A DNA stretch of 64,000 nt, taken from contig CP136065.1 in assembly GCA_032622095.1 (NCBI GenBank), positions 245,147,474 to 245,211,473 on the forward strand, read 5' to 3'. This document shows positions 1 to 13,300 of this stretch, one piece after another. The notes below the pieces were generated by a model that worked only from the letters and a program-made list of their open reading frames with translations, made no database searches and had not been told where the DNA came from. Each line of letters opens with the position of its first letter. The first letter of the stretch is position 1. Source of the stretch: Siphonodentalium dalli (taxonomy: Eukaryota; Mollusca; Scaphopoda; Gadilida; Siphonodentaliidae). A program made the translations under genes and the position numbers.

Positions 1-58
1 ATATGCGAGTCTCCCACAGGGAGCTTCGAATAAATAAGAGAATACATTGGCCTTGTAA
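1..58. repeat. S-hairpin remnant, cut by window edge
   Basis: The stretch ATATGCGAGTCTCCCAC ... AAGAGAATACATTGGCC is the right half of the S hairpin cassette found many times in the window. It is followed by a (TA)n run at 71-88. Confidence 0.7.
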
Positions 59-129
59 GCCAGTACATTCTATATATATATATATATACTCAACACAGTG
101 GCAATTATTTTTTAGAAGAGTGATTCACA

Positions 130-245
130 GTGGCCCATCAACACCAAAATCTTGAGTGGCGAGAATTGTATGATGTAAACAGCATGGTGGCAGTTTTAAC
201 TAAGGTTCACTTTGTGGGGTCTCCTTGTGTTGAGTGTTTTACTTA
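130..245 (+). repeat. Dispersed repeat, second copy at 34465-34575
   Basis: Both copies share CACCAAAATCTTGAGTGGC and ACATGGTGGCAGTTTTAAC or close variants over about 110 bases in the same orientation. The 34.5-kb copy lies in the intron just upstream of exon 3. Open frames through it are not conserved. Confidence 0.6.
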
Positions 246-639
246 TCACAAACATTTAATCATTGAACATTTATGTCGTTTTGGAGATGGAACATTTCTC
301 AACAGCGTTTTGCGTAAATATGGGGTATTGGGCTACAAAATGTTTCTGCTCCATCCGATACGCCAAATCGATCAATACCCATGGTTTAATTTCGAGCATC
401 GATCAATACCCACGGTTTAATTTCGACCAAATAGAACTGTTAAGCACTCATGTCACAATTTGCTGACATGACAGGAATTTTGACATTTATAGTTTATTTA
501 TTATATATTTATTTATTTCAGTCCTCCAATTTTGAAAATAAATTTGCCCTGTGACGTTTTTCTAATTTCTAGGGCTGCCATTTCATTATCTTTTCAATAA
601 CAATATAATATTTCTGGGTTTTTATTTTATCCGGAACTT

Positions 640-1130
640 ATGGAAATATTATATGAACGAACCCATATTCGAACTTGACCTGTATTTTCAAATGTAAAAC
701 ACATACACCAAGTTTGATTCAGGTCGTTCAAACTTGAGTTATCGATCGGAAACAAAAATGTAAACGGACAGACAGACTGACAGATTGGGACAGACTGATA
801 ACATTATACAACAATATTTTGAGAAGGGTGTATTATCGAACTTGACCTGTATATTCAACTATAAAACACACATAACAAGTTTGATTCCATTCAGGTCGTC
901 CAAACTTGAGTTATGGATTGGAAACAAAAATGTAAACGGACAGACAGACAGATTGGGACAGACTGATAACATTATACAACAATATTTTGAGAAGGGTGTA
1001 TTATCGAACTTGACCAGACTTGACCTGTATATTTAACTATAAAACTATAAAACACACATAACAAGTTTGATTCCATTCAGGTCATCCAAACTTGAGTTAT
1101 GGATTGGAAACAAAAATCAAGTAATCCAAA
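640..1130 (+). repeat. Tandem repeat, about 165-bp unit, three copies
   Basis: Each unit runs CGAACTTGACCTGTAT, AAGTTTGATTC, CAAACTTGAGTTAT, GGAAACAAAAATG, then GGACAGACAGAC. The same vocabulary recurs at 5990-6360, 12700-12900 and 30415-30765, so this is a dispersed family in which tandem duplication has recurred. Confidence 0.75.
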
Positions 1131-1183
1131 CCGGAGTAATCGGTCGGAAATAACATTTTCAATAGAAAATACATATTCCCTAA

Positions 1184-1377
1184 TAAGATACTTACACACT
1201 GAACTACATGGTATATTCATCTTTATTCACAAGAAAGGATTCTATGAGATCCGTTTAAAATTTATTATTTTGGTACGAAATAGCTTAAGTACCTTTTGAA
1301 TCATTATTATTATGACGTAGCAGGACAAGGTCATTTGTCCACTCGTTATGTATATAAGCAAGCGGACCCACAGTAAA
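1184..1377 (+). repeat. Left arm of a 4.7-kb inverted repeat
   Basis: About 190 bases (ACACTGAACTACATGG ... GCGGACCCACAGTAAA) recur inverted at 5737-5925, nearly identical. A further copy of the terminal 40 bases lies at 1520-1560. Together they look like nested ends of a DNA transposon, but the 3.3 kb between 2.4 and 5.7 kb gave no recognisable transposase. Confidence 0.6.
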
Positions 1378-2658
1378 TGGCCTCTTTTTATCCTCTTACA
1401 AGATTCGAGGGGTGTGACCGAGCAGCGGGGAGGGAAAATCCCAATTTGGGAGGGTCATGTGAGTTCAGTGTGTAAGTATCTTATTAGGGAATATGTATTT
1501 TCTATTGAAAATGTTATATTCCCGTCAAAGATACGTTACACACTGAACTACATGGTAGAATCAACTCATAGGAGGAGGCTGCGAGGAATGAGATACTATT
1601 GTATTTTAGTTGAGAATAATTCTTTTGAACCTGCTGAGTTTTTTTAGCAACAAATGGATCAAAAGGTACTGATTTGCAGATTTGATTGATGCTACCAGGT
1701 AGAGTGGAGAAAGTGGGAGAATAAGCCCAATGGCTGAAACTCTGCACCTCCCCCCCCCCCTTTGGTTCTGAACTCAGACAAACCTGTAATTGTGAAATCT
1801 CATATGCAGGTACATGCATGTGCCACCTCCTCCCTGGAGTAAGCTGGTTATATGCAGAAAGCATAGGTCACCCAGCTCCATGGTATGTAACTGAACGAAC
1901 CAAGCTATCCCGACGTTTCGACACCAGAGGAAGGAAATCTATTGTTACCTGAATGGTCAATATGGATGTAACACGAGGAAGTAACAACTGTAAAGACGAT
2001 TAGAAACATACCACCAACTCATGTATCATGCATCATGCTTGTAAGGTCTGTGACCGACTGTCAGTAAATGTGCAACCCCAAATCGACAAACTGATCAAGG
2101 CGCAAAATAAGTATTTTCTGACTGACCGTCAAATGACAGTATTTTACTTCAGTTAATAAATACACCAGACAGAGGCCATATTCCGTCGGTCAATGCCCCT
2201 GATCGGAATTTACTTTAAGGCTGGAAACTGGTAACAAAAACCCCAGGTAACTAAGTCGATCAAGAGCGTTAAATGACTTGGAAAGTCCCAAAATGTTTTC
2301 TGGTATCGAAACAATCGAGAAGAAAAAGTTCGGAGAGTCCTGAGTTGTAAACTACTTCCACAGCCTGTCAATCCAATAGTGTATGCTGTTACATGTACAC
2401 ATGATTGAAAGGAATACTTTGCAGTCTGCATGTAACTTATTAGAAAATGTATAGAAGGAGGAGACCCATCGTGATGGAACTACTCCAAACAATCTGAAAG
2501 AAAGAACAGGCCATGGATGATTTAGGTCTAAAAACAACCAGAATGTTGATAACAAGAAGATTGTATCTTCTTGTTATTCACTGATTGTTCTTAACAGACG
2601 AAGGGCCCGGGTCCATGAGCTGTGTGTAGCTCACCTCATCCACCAAGGCGAAAGTACA
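1378..2658. other. No gene recognised
   Basis: Only short open frames without recognisable domains. A poly-C tract lies at 1749-1759 and one inverted pair of about 40 bases at 1466-1560. The stretch is inside the 1184/5925 inverted repeat and may be decayed transposon interior. Confidence 0.4.
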
Positions 2659-2871
2659 CAGCAATGCCCAAAGCAACCGACCACCCAACCACAGCAGAAC
2701 CACGGGCAACCCTCCAGGACCCAACCGGAAACACGGCCCGCCGCCACCCATCGGAAGGATTTCGTTGAGAGCCCCCCGATGAACAGCAACAAGCCACACC
2801 ACCGACCAAATCCCGAAAAACCACCCACAACTCCGCCGCGGCCAAGCGGCCAAACACCCCGAGCACCACTG
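2659..2871 (-). mobile_element. R-family palindrome carrying A-to-G hypermutation on the minus strand
   Basis: The outline matches the R consensus from CAGYAATGCCC to CACCACTG/TA, but almost every consensus T on the plus strand is C. For example GAATTATGGGTAACTTTTCA reads GAACCACGGGCAACCCTCCA at 2697-2716. By hand alignment I count about 25 T-to-C changes in the left arm and 24 in the right, with at most two A-to-G. The central loop (GATTTCGTTGA, 2758-2768) keeps its Ts. Neighbouring sequence has normal composition. Confidence 0.85.
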
Positions 2872-5736
2872 TACACCCATTCGACATGGTCAAGGAGGTA
2901 CGCCAGTAATGTGAACAGAAGGGCACATTTTACTGAAGACCAATCACATGTGTGTATGGTCGGACGGTTGTCTGCCGCTCATACAGCGAGGACCCGGACC
3001 CTAGTTCCTCCCCGTGGGCAGAGACTCTGTCGCCAACAATGATTGCCTCATGTGCGCCGTTAGACGAATAGCTCGTCTGTTGTGTAGTAATTCAAGACAG
3101 CCTGTCAAAAAAGGAGCACTGAGTACAGTAACGCCCAACTCCATCAAGCAGGGCATCAATGAGTTTTGTTGGCATGACGCAGGGCTCAAAGTTCTGAAAT
3201 GCACCTGTTCCCATGGAACAGGTTATTACCTACCGTACCTGCCACCCCAGAAGATTGCGTGAGTTCAATTGTCTATATCGTAACCCGATAAGCGAACCCA
3301 AACTGTAAAGCCATAATATTGAGCGCGAATAGATCTAATCCTGGTACTACAGGGAAAGCTCATTGGGATTGTCCTAAGGCTGTAGAGTCAAAAGATGATG
3401 AATGTACTACTCAAAGAGAAATATGATTCCCAACTTGGTTCGCAGAAAAAACCCAGCCCAACACCGCAGAAGGCCCGAATGATGCTCGCAAAATCTTAGA
3501 AGGAATCCAAGGCTTGGTGTTATGCCCCATGGAACCGTAGTAAGGATGAAAGATGATCTGTGTAAATTTACCACTAGAAGAATCGAACGGTCACCCATAA
3601 ACAAAGGACAATGCTAATCAGTGACGGGTGGAAAGGTAATAAGTTTTAGCCCAGGTAAAACCGCATGAAAAACAAATTGAGTGTCTGTTAAAAGTCTCTG
3701 CCCCGGCCGATAACTGCGCTATGTTCACTGTTATAGACAGCGCCCGAGATTACCCGGCATTAGACGGCGCGCTGTCTGGTGGCCCAGTGCTCGGTCCCCC
3801 CTCGAACCCCCCAGGACCCATATCCGAGGAGAGAAACTGCGTCTGCAACCCCTCGATGCCTTGCAATTAACTTAGTTCTTTGTTACAGACAAGAAAAAGC
3901 AGCAAGAGCTCTTCGAAATCCAAGTGAGAATCAGGATTCGCGTTGGATGGCAAGTAGCCCTGTTAATTAGAAATGTAATCTAAATGTGGAATCGTCAGAT
4001 CCAAGCAATGGATTTTGTTATCTTTAGAGTAAAAAACTGAATAAACAGGACTGTGTAAGCTTTGGAAGAGACATCGAGGAGTGATTAATGAGCAGACTGA
4101 TTCCCCCCTAACAGGAGCCAGCTTAAACCCTGACAGGAAGCAGAAGCATACAGTGTAGCCAGTTGGGCAGCGGCGACCTACTAGGTCACGACACGAATCC
4201 AGAAACCTGACCAACAGGACGACACCCCACTAGTGTTTCTAAATGCACACAATCTGCATTGAACTACATGTTGAATGGGCAGAGCAGTCAAATATACATA
4301 GAATGAACCGAAACTTTTAGATGACATGAGCCCAAGATTGTGACTATGAAACGCTACCGCCCCAGTGGCTACACTGGTACAACTTGCCTCCCGCCAAATA
4401 GCAAGCATTTGAAGGTCATGCAGAGTCCCGGGAAATGGTCTTTACAGCAATTCCACCCGAGGGTAGATGCCAGGGAGCAACTTACTTGGAAATTTGATTA
4501 TCAAATAAATAGCCTCACATGGACATGATGAGATAGTATTTTGTTCTCAATCTCAAAGTTGACATAAAATTCATACCAAATTGCATGGCTATTATCCAAG
4601 TTTGGATGGCAAATTGTGATGCGATACCAGTTAAGTTGCTCCCTAGGGGGCTGACAGATTTTGTACATCGCACATGCTTGTGAAAGGGATGTGGGAGGAC
4701 GAAATCTGAGGTAGGATCCAGCAGGAGCGGGCGAGCATGGTCGGATCCGTGAACACTGGAACCCACCCTCAGAACAGTATGGCGTCTGGCTACAGTGAAT
4801 TCAATGGTGAAGTATGCGGCTGGGCCACCTCAAGGTCCGCATGGAACGAGGAATTGGATTAGCCTGAACCTGCTTGACGATGGGGTTACTGAAACCAAGG
4901 CCACACGAGGAAGAAAATAGCCTGTGGTATGACCAGTTACATGTATAAGGATCAGGAAAGGAACCCAAAAATTTACCATGAAATTAGGTGACTTTATTAT
5001 TTGTGAAATTGTGTCATATTGATCTGACAAAAAAGTTATTTTGTTGGCAAACAATCTCAGCGTATTGTAAATTATTTCATAGTGAACTATGAGCCAAGCA
5101 AAACCACACAAGTGAGTTAATTCATAGATAAACGAAAAGGGACCCAAACCTGATCCCTAATTTTGCTACATATGTCAACATGAAACAGATTTGTGAGTGA
5201 CAATTTCAGAATTTCGACGTAAACAAAACGAATGTTGTCACGTGCCAATTTCAACATGAACAAAGTTATAAACCAATGTTGTCTCACTGGTTGAATGTTC
5301 TAATTTACTTACATTCTAAAACCACAAGAAACAGAGATAACATAACAACTGTGCTGTATAGGCATTGTCCCAGAAAGTTCAACACGTGAACCGCTGCATA
5401 TAAACAGACGAAGTGCAATTCCGAAATTAATTCCGAATTCTAAACCACGTGCTCCGAAACCGGAAGTTGGGAAATTACCCACAATTTTCAACAGAACAAT
5501 ATAGTTTGTGTATTTTATTTGCGTTAAAACAAATAAAACAGGGAAATTGAATGAAATTGTCACTCTGATATTAATTTAATAATTATTGTGTCGTTTCCAA
5601 AATTGAACCGATGTCACAACAAGTTAAAAAATGTGGAACGGAATTGTTAAATGAAGACGACAATAACATGTGGTTTCATTTCTCATAGCATTAGTTTTTA
5701 CTTCCCTTCGAATCTTGTCACAAGAGAAAAAGAGGC
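2872..5736. other. No gene recognised; somewhat GC-richer stretch
   Basis: Base composition between about 3.0 and 4.3 kb is higher in GC than the surroundings. Short frames such as 3014-3262 (plus) and 3963-4214 (minus) show no domain I recognise. Position between inverted arms suggests old transposon interior. Confidence 0.35.
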
Positions 5737-5925
5737 CGTTTACTGTGGGTCCGCTTGCTTATATACATAACGAGTGGACAAATGACCTTGACCTGCTACG
5801 TCATAATAATAATGATTCAAAAGGTACTTAAGCTATTTCGTACCAAAATAATAAATTTTAAACGGATCTCATAGAATCCTTTCTTGTGAATAAAGATGAA
5901 TATACCATGTAGTTCAGTGTGTAAC
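5737..5925 (-). repeat. Right arm of the 4.7-kb inverted repeat
   Basis: This is the reverse complement of 1184-1377 and contains the complements of ACATAACGAGTGGACAAATG and ATTATTATTATGACGTAG. It is followed by ACGTATCTTTGACGGGAATA, which is also present at 1520-1545 in inverted form. Confidence 0.6.
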
Positions 5926-5989
5926 GTATCTTTGACGGGAATACCAAATGTTATGAAATCTGTCAAATACTAAGTTGAAAAAGGGCTGT

Positions 5990-6360
5990 AACTCATGTAC
6001 AAATAATTGGACAGAGCCAATATTTGAACTTGGCCTGTATTTTTAGATGGGAACATACCAACTTTGTTTCAGATAAAATAATCCAAACTGGAGTTATCGG
6101 CCGGAAACCAAAAAAGTTAACGGGCAGACAAATCGGTCAAATTCTGAATAAAAAAAAGGACAGTAACTCATGTAAAAATAATTGGACGGAATGATTTTCG
6201 AAATTGGCCTCTATTTTTAGCTGGAAAATACACATACCGACTTAGGTTCAGATCAAATAATCCAAACTACAGTTATCGGTCAGAAAACCAAAAATGTTAA
6301 ATAAAGGACAGACGGACGGATGCCCCGACTGATTACATAATATGACCGATTTTTCAAACG
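5990..6360 (+). repeat. Two-unit tandem repeat of the GGACAGACGG family
   Basis: Two units of about 170 bases share GGCTGTAACTCATGTA, TTGGCCT, ATACACATACC, CAAATAATCCAAACT and GTTATCGG. Relatives lie at 640-1130 and 30415-30765. Confidence 0.7.
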
Positions 6361-6599
6361 GTCATATACAAATAATTAATACAAGCTCGAACAAAATTAC
6401 AAAATATTTCTGAGGAATAACTCCAAACGGACCTCAAACGGACCTCATAATCACAGGTGCACATGATCCCATGGTACTAAATATCTGTGCCAAGTTTTAA
6501 AAATGAAAGTGTCAATGATACTGTAGCTCAACTTGGGAAGGAGTTTATTTTTTGCTGAGCAATGAGTTGAATGATAAAGAAGGAAAGCCAAAAAATTAC

Positions 6600-7160
6600 A
6601 GTAAAGGTCTTGTATTGCGACTCATTCCCATCTACATATCAACATTAACATCCATGACAAATTTCATGATGATCAGACCAAAGGCAGGACCTGTAGCCCA
6701 TGCCAAAGTATTTAGTCATGCAAAGATTAAAATCCAATATGGCTTTGAAATCCAAGATGGCCACTGGTGGCCATGTTTTTTTGCCAAATGACCCCAAAAT
6801 GACTCGTTCCCATATCTACATGTTAATGGCAACACCCATGACAAATTTCATAATGATCCAACCAAAGTTACGACCTGTAGCCCATGCTAATGGAAATTGT
6901 TGACTGACGTCTCCACTCTCACGCACATACGGGCGATGGATACCAACCCATAGCAATAGCTCAAACTTTACAAAGTAAAGTTGAGCTAAATATGACTGAA
7001 AAATGAAAAAATACAAGCTTCCCCCCTTAATTTTGTTATGGGGGGGGGATGTATAATTAATTTTTATGTCTACAGTCATGACAAATTTCATAATGATCCG
7101 ACAAAGATACGACCTGTAGCCCGTGCTAATGGAAATTGTCTCCATGCACACACAGACGAT
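6600..7160 (+). repeat. Partial array related to the 12.9-15.1 kb repeat
   Basis: Three imperfect units carry ATGACAAATTTCATAATGATC, CGACCTGTAGCCCATGCTAA and AAATCCAAGATGGCCAC. The same words make up the large array at 12940-15060. The array ends about 60 bases before exon 10. Confidence 0.7.
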
Positions 7161-7219
7161 GGTAATTAATTTTTATGTAACTGGAATCCTGAATACATCT
7201 TGGAAGGAAGACTACTCAC

Positions 7220-7392
7220 AGTTACATTATCAGCTATGATAAACTCATAGTAACAGCCGAGACTGTCGGTGATTCTAGCCCAAACCGACTCCCTGTAGCT
7301 GTCATAATCTGCACCCTGAGGTAGCTGTACCAGCACGGCTGACTCTCGGCCAAAGCCAACGTTATTCTCAATCTCATTTCCACGATATTTAG
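7220..7392 (-). CDS. Exon 10, REJ module, later part (last exon seen)
   Basis: Acceptor GTTTATATTTTAG, donor AACT/GTGAGT, phases 1 to 0, 173 bases. It continues exon 9 as TKYRGNEIENNVGFGRESAV, LVQLPQGADYDSYRESVW and ARITDSLGCYYEFIIADN. LP.G...Y.....V.ITDSLG matches the usual REJ progression (LPPG...V.V.D.LGA). The next exon should begin in phase 0 and lie at lower coordinates; I find no candidate in 1-7219. Confidence 0.9.
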
Positions 7393-10300
7393 CTAAAATA
7401 TAAACAATATTAAAAATGATTAATCATGAATATTCGCAACATACCACCTCATAAATATTCATGACATGATGCAACATTAATATTTAAAACATATAATAAT
7501 CAGTTTGTTCTGAATATAACGTGACATAATTTATGAGCCTTTTACCAGTAGATCCGATTCCCGAGTGAATTAGGTCACATAATCATCGAAACCAATCAGC
7601 TACAGTAATGCCCTAAGTAATCGACTCCTTAACCACAGCAGAATTATGGGTAACTTTTCAGGATTTAGTCGGAAATATGGCTTGTTGCCATTCATCGGAC
7701 AGCTCTCAGTGAGAGCATTACTGGTGAGTGGCTAAATACGCCTGTTCGTTTGTCCATAATTAAGTCATAAAATTCAGTGAATTCTTAGTTGACAAAGGGC
7801 TATAACAAATCGTAAAATAAACTGTCAAAAAAAGTCTATAACTCGTGCAACAATCATTGAATCAAAACCATTATTTGACCTTGACCTGTATTCTTTTCAG
7901 AAAAACACACATACTAACTTCAGTTCCAAGTGATTCGATGATTCGCGATGAATTTTCACTGAAATTTAAAAAAAAAATGCCAGTCGCGATGAGCGAAATG
8001 AGGTTGTTTCGTCTTTGATGAATTGTAGCTACAACTTACTGTAGAAGTCATACAGGATGATATTTAGAGGTTTCATTCAGTATAGAAAGGGTTAACCCTT
8101 CCATAACTGGATATTTTTGAAATTGTATGAAAACCTGTGCCAATGCATTCTCTTATATATGGGAGTCTCCCATAGTGAGCCTCGAATATAGAAGATAATG
8201 CATTGGCCTAACGATATTTATATCTTGTCCTTGTAAGCCAGTGCATTCTCTTATATATGCAAGGGTCGATCCCTATGGGAGACTCGCATATATAAGACAA
8301 TGCACTGGCACAGGATCTTTAATGCTGCACCAGCGCAGAACCCGTCATGGAAGGCTTAACCCTTTACCCAACAAACCGGCCAAAACAAGCTTCAACAGCC
8401 TAAAATATCTTCGGTCTGTCTCAATAGAACCATACAAATATGGATATCATTGGAACCGGCTCCTTGACCACATTGTGATAGTTACAGTTATGCCCTGTGC
8501 CAATGCATTCTCTTATATATGCGAGTCGACCATAGGTCGCCTCGCATATATAAGAGAATGCATTGGCCTAAAAAAAATCTTTTTTTACCATTTTTTCTTA
8601 CATTCTTTAACAATTTTATAATTTTTAATGTGTTAAGCCAATGCATTCTCTTATATATGCGAGGCGACCTATGGTCGACTCGCATATATAAGAGAATGCA
8701 TTGGCACAGGGCCGTTCTGTTGGGTAAAGGGTTAAGGATCATACTTACTGTAGAAGTCATAGAGGACTATATCTTGAGGATCATACCAATTGGTACAACT
8801 AAGGTAGAACCAATCACCGACTACTCCATCGTATTTATTCACAGAGCAGGTCCCGTCCTGTGGTGGTTCATTCATCGTGAGAACGACATCTCCGACACCC
8901 GGTTCAGATCCGTTGCAGCTCATTGACACTGTTACATTGAAGTCGTTGTATTGCTTATATTCTTTGTTGAAGTAAGCCGGCGATATCACAATATCCTTAG
9001 AATTGATACCTAGAACAAAGGTTAGAATATATAGTGGATCTACAACGAGTCCCCAGTTTTTAGCAGAATTTACAAAACGAGTCCAGTAAAATCAGTCTGG
9101 ACCGAGCCATTGGCGAGGTCCAGATGTAATATACTGGACAATGTTTTGTAAATTCCGATATAAACTGGAGACTAGTTGTAGATTCTATTTATTACATGAT
9201 CCAAAACATCGATAAAACATACTTAAATCAACAAATGGGACATGAAACAAACATCGGCTTCTATATTGCATGTGATGACGTTTCAAGTAACTATGCATTG
9301 TTTGCCACATAAAGAAATAGTCCCATATAAATAAAGACTCTGACGTATTTAATCCTTTACCCAACAAACCGGCCAAATAAAGCTTCAACAGCCTAAAATA
9401 TCTTCGGTCTGTCTCAATAGAACCATACAAATATGGATATCATTGGAACCGGCTCCTTGACCACATTGTGATAGTTACAGTTATGCCTTGTGCCAATGCA
9501 TTCTGCATTGGCCTAACACTTTTTACCATTTTTTCTTACGTTCTTTAACAATTTTATAATTTTTAATGTGTTAAGCCAATGCATTCTCTTATATATGCGA
9601 GGCGACCTATGGTCGACTCGCATATATAAGAGAATGCATTGGCACAGGGCCGTTCTGTTGGGTAAAGGGTTAATGGCGTATACCTAGAAAAACACATCCA
9701 GGTAAGAATACAGTCTCTTTGAAAAGCCGACGAAATTCCTGCTTCGGACAAGCCTGCAAATAGTGTGTCTGTCCATTTACAGAATGAGGTCCCCAGAGGG
9801 TGAATTTAGTGACGCTACCCCGCATAGCGGGCTAGCATCACTAAATTCACCCTCTGGGGACCTCATTCTGCTAAGGCCCTCAACTGCTATGGCAGACTTA
9901 GGATCAGATTGAAGTTCCCCAGTTGAAGTTGGTGATGTTCAACCATTGGCCACCTCAATTTTATCTTCTGCAAATTAGGGGATATAGAAACTTCCTAGAA
10001 GGGAAATGTAACTAAAAACAATGTTAATTTAATACTGTAGATACTTCCCAGAAGATGAGGCCTAAGCAGAATAAGGTCTCCAGAGGGTGAATTTGGTGAT
10101 GCTAGCCCACTGTGCGGGATAGCATCACTAAATTCACCCTCTGGGGACCTCATTCTGCAAATGACAGACACGCTATTTGCAGGCTTGGTTTCGGATGTGA
10201 CATCCGTCTCTTGAACTCTCTATTAAAAATAGGTTCTGTATTGAAGGGATTCCCTCCATTTCATTGAAGAGTTGCTCAAACTGTGGGTGATTTCATTGGT

Positions 10301-13300
10301 TTATGTCATAACAGATTACTTCAGAGATCAGAGGTCAATGACACGTTGACAATTTTCCCATGGATTTAAAACTCAACTACTGTTGGAAAACTGAATACAG
10401 GCGATATATTCATAATTCATTTTAGTCATTGCAATATGTGACCCGCCATATCAAATCCAGTCGGAAGTCGGGATTTTTTTACTCTGTGCCAATGCATTCT
10501 CTTATATATGCGAGTCGACCATAGGTCGCCTCGCATATATAAGAGAATGCATTGGCCTAACAATTTTTCACAATGATTAATAATTTGTTCTTGTATTCTT
10601 TAACAATTTTATAATTTCACCCATACAGAGCCCCAGACAAACATGAGCAGATGACACTATTCTATATGCTTCTATATATGTGTGGGGCTCCCTGCAGGGT
10701 AATGGATGTTTTTTATTTTATGTCCTAAAAATTGTAAGAAACATTTATTTAAAAAACATAATAAAAAATTGTTAGGCCAATGCATTCTCTTATATATGCG
10801 AGGCGACCTATGGTCGACTCGCATATATAAGAGAATGCATTGGCACAGGGTAAAAAAATCCCGACTTCCGACTGGATTTGATATGGCGGGTCACATATAG
10901 GAGACATCATCTTCCAAGTTTTTATCAGTCAACGATATTCATGACTGATAATTCTTTCGCATCTTCATGTATTTATAATTATATCTAAAACTACGATTCT
11001 CACAAACATTTGCTATGCACGGAATACATTTGGAAATGGTTTATTATGTCATGTTGGGAATGCCGTCGTAGAAAGGGAATATAATGGATGCTTCTAGAGA
11101 CGTACATCCGTTAGGAGACATGTTACAGCCAAGCCTGAATATAGTCAATTGCAGAATGAGGTCCTACTTAGGCCTCATCTATAGTCTCAAATAAACATTG
11201 TTTTCAGTTACTTTTTCCCTTCTGTTGAGTTTCTATATCAACAAATTTGCAGATAAAATGCATAGTCGAGATGACTTTATATGGGTGAATATCACCCTTC
11301 AACTGGGGGAACTTCAATCTGATCCTAGGTCTGAGTTGGGGCCTAAGCAGAATGAGATCCAGGGATTTTTTTAGGTGTCCTCAGGGTCCGGTATTCGGCC
11401 CCATTCCCAATGTGAAAAAGGCACCTTTATTCCCAATTTTCAACCACCAAATTCCCAATTGCAGGCAGGTATATAATACCATCGGGCTAATTGAATAATT
11501 ATCAATTTTTTCCGATGTTTTGTACACTCAGTCGATCGATAAACAGCTGAAAACCTGTAGTAAATCAGCGGGAGCCTGCATCGTATAATGTACACGCGGC
11601 GACCTATCTACATGTATTAGCTTAACATGCGAATTACCTCCCCTCTACCAGTCAGCGCATTTATGAAAGAGGGAGGATAACTCTAAATAAATTGCTGATT
11701 TATATAAAACACATGTACAGTAAATACTTGTCGAAGTTTGGTGTCCATGGCTTTTTCTAAAACATGGAAAATTCCCAATTTTGGTCTGTAAAAGACACAT
11801 TTTTCCCAATTCGAAGGGACCCGGACCCATTCCCAAAATAGACAGAAATATCCCTGAGATCTACAAGGGTGAATTTTGTGATGCTAGCCCGCTCTGCCTG
11901 ATAGCTGATAGCGTCACTAAATTCACCCTCTGGGGACCTCATTCTGCAAATGTCAGACACAATAAATTCAGGCTTGGTTACAGCGACATAAAAGAGGCAC
12001 CGTAATACAGTAATGCCCTAAATAATTGACTCCTTAACCACAGCAGAATTTATGGGTAATTTTTCAGGATTTAGTCGAAAATATGGCTTGTTGCCATTCA
12101 TTGGAAAGCTCTCAGTGAGAGCTTTCCAATGAATGGCAACAAGCCATATTTCCGACTAAATCCAGAAAAATTACCCGTAATTCTGCTGTGGTTAAGGAGT
12201 TGATTATTTAGGGCATTACTGTACATACATTACTACATTTAGTTACAACTAATGTGATTTATTTCTATAACAACATTTCGGAAAATTTTTAGAATTTGTT
12301 TGTCTTTAATGAAAAATGGAAAAGGAAGTTATATACCATTCAATTGTCTGCTTGCCAAACAAAACAGACAAAAACTATTTAAATTAGCTATACCATAGTG
12401 GTATCTGAGGGAGAAAAATGTTAGTCATAAAATAACTATGCTTATAATTTGTAGTCATATAATAACTGTGCTTATAAATTTACCTTTGGTTCCTGTTAAA
12501 CGCAGCATGAAAAAGAAAAAAAAACAGATTGTTTAAAATATAATTAGTGTACCATGTAAGAACAATGACAACAACAACATATTATTGAAATAAAATGTTT
12601 AAATCTAATCTTACATTACTATATACCGAATCATTTGTTAACAAGAGCATTTCTAGGGCGTGGTAAAATATGCCAGTGGTAATTACAACCAAGGGCCATA
12701 GCTCTGTTGAAAATTGGCGGGTGTAACCCAAATTCGAACTTGACCTATATTTTGGGTTATTAAACTCACATACCAAATTTCTTTCCATTCAGTTCAGACT
12801 TACTAAACGTGATCCAGAAACGAAAAAGAGAACAAATTGGCCCCGATGGATGGACTGACGGATGGACAGATCAACAACATAATATGTTCCGTTTCAGAAA
12901 ACAGGCATATAAATGAAAGTGTCAATGACACTATCGCTCTATGTAGGGGGGCGTTAATATAATGATAAAGGAATGACTAAAATATTCAGTAAATGGATTG
13001 TATCATATAAATGAAATTGATTTCATTTAAAACATTTCTCCACTAAATGTGGGCTGTAGGGTGTGCCGATGTGAAATCCAAGATGGCACCAGCCGCAAAT
13101 GTTTTTAATAAGAATTGAACAGCTTCCATAAGGGATGTGGCATATAGGATGTGCCAAAGGATTTTAGTCATGAAAGTGTAAAATCCAAGATGGCCACTGG
13201 TGACCATGTTTTTTAATGAAATTCAGAAAATATCGTTGGCTCCCATCTCGAGGCAATCCAGAAGATTCTTATGCAGATTGGTGACGATCGGATGAGGAAT

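Noticed and set aside
3014-3262. 82-codon plus frame with several cysteines
   Set aside because: No recognisable domain. It could be a transposon exon, but nothing in the sequence supports it beyond being open.
1184-5925. Complete autonomous transposon between the inverted arms
   Set aside because: The arms are clear, but the interior gives no recognisable transposase and the left end is complicated by extra copies of the terminal sequence, so only the arms are annotated.
8519-8926. 135-codon plus-strand open frame
   Set aside because: It starts inside an S hairpin and runs antisense across exon 9. The peptide is repeat translation (LLYMRGDLWSTRIYKRMHWH recurs at every S copy).
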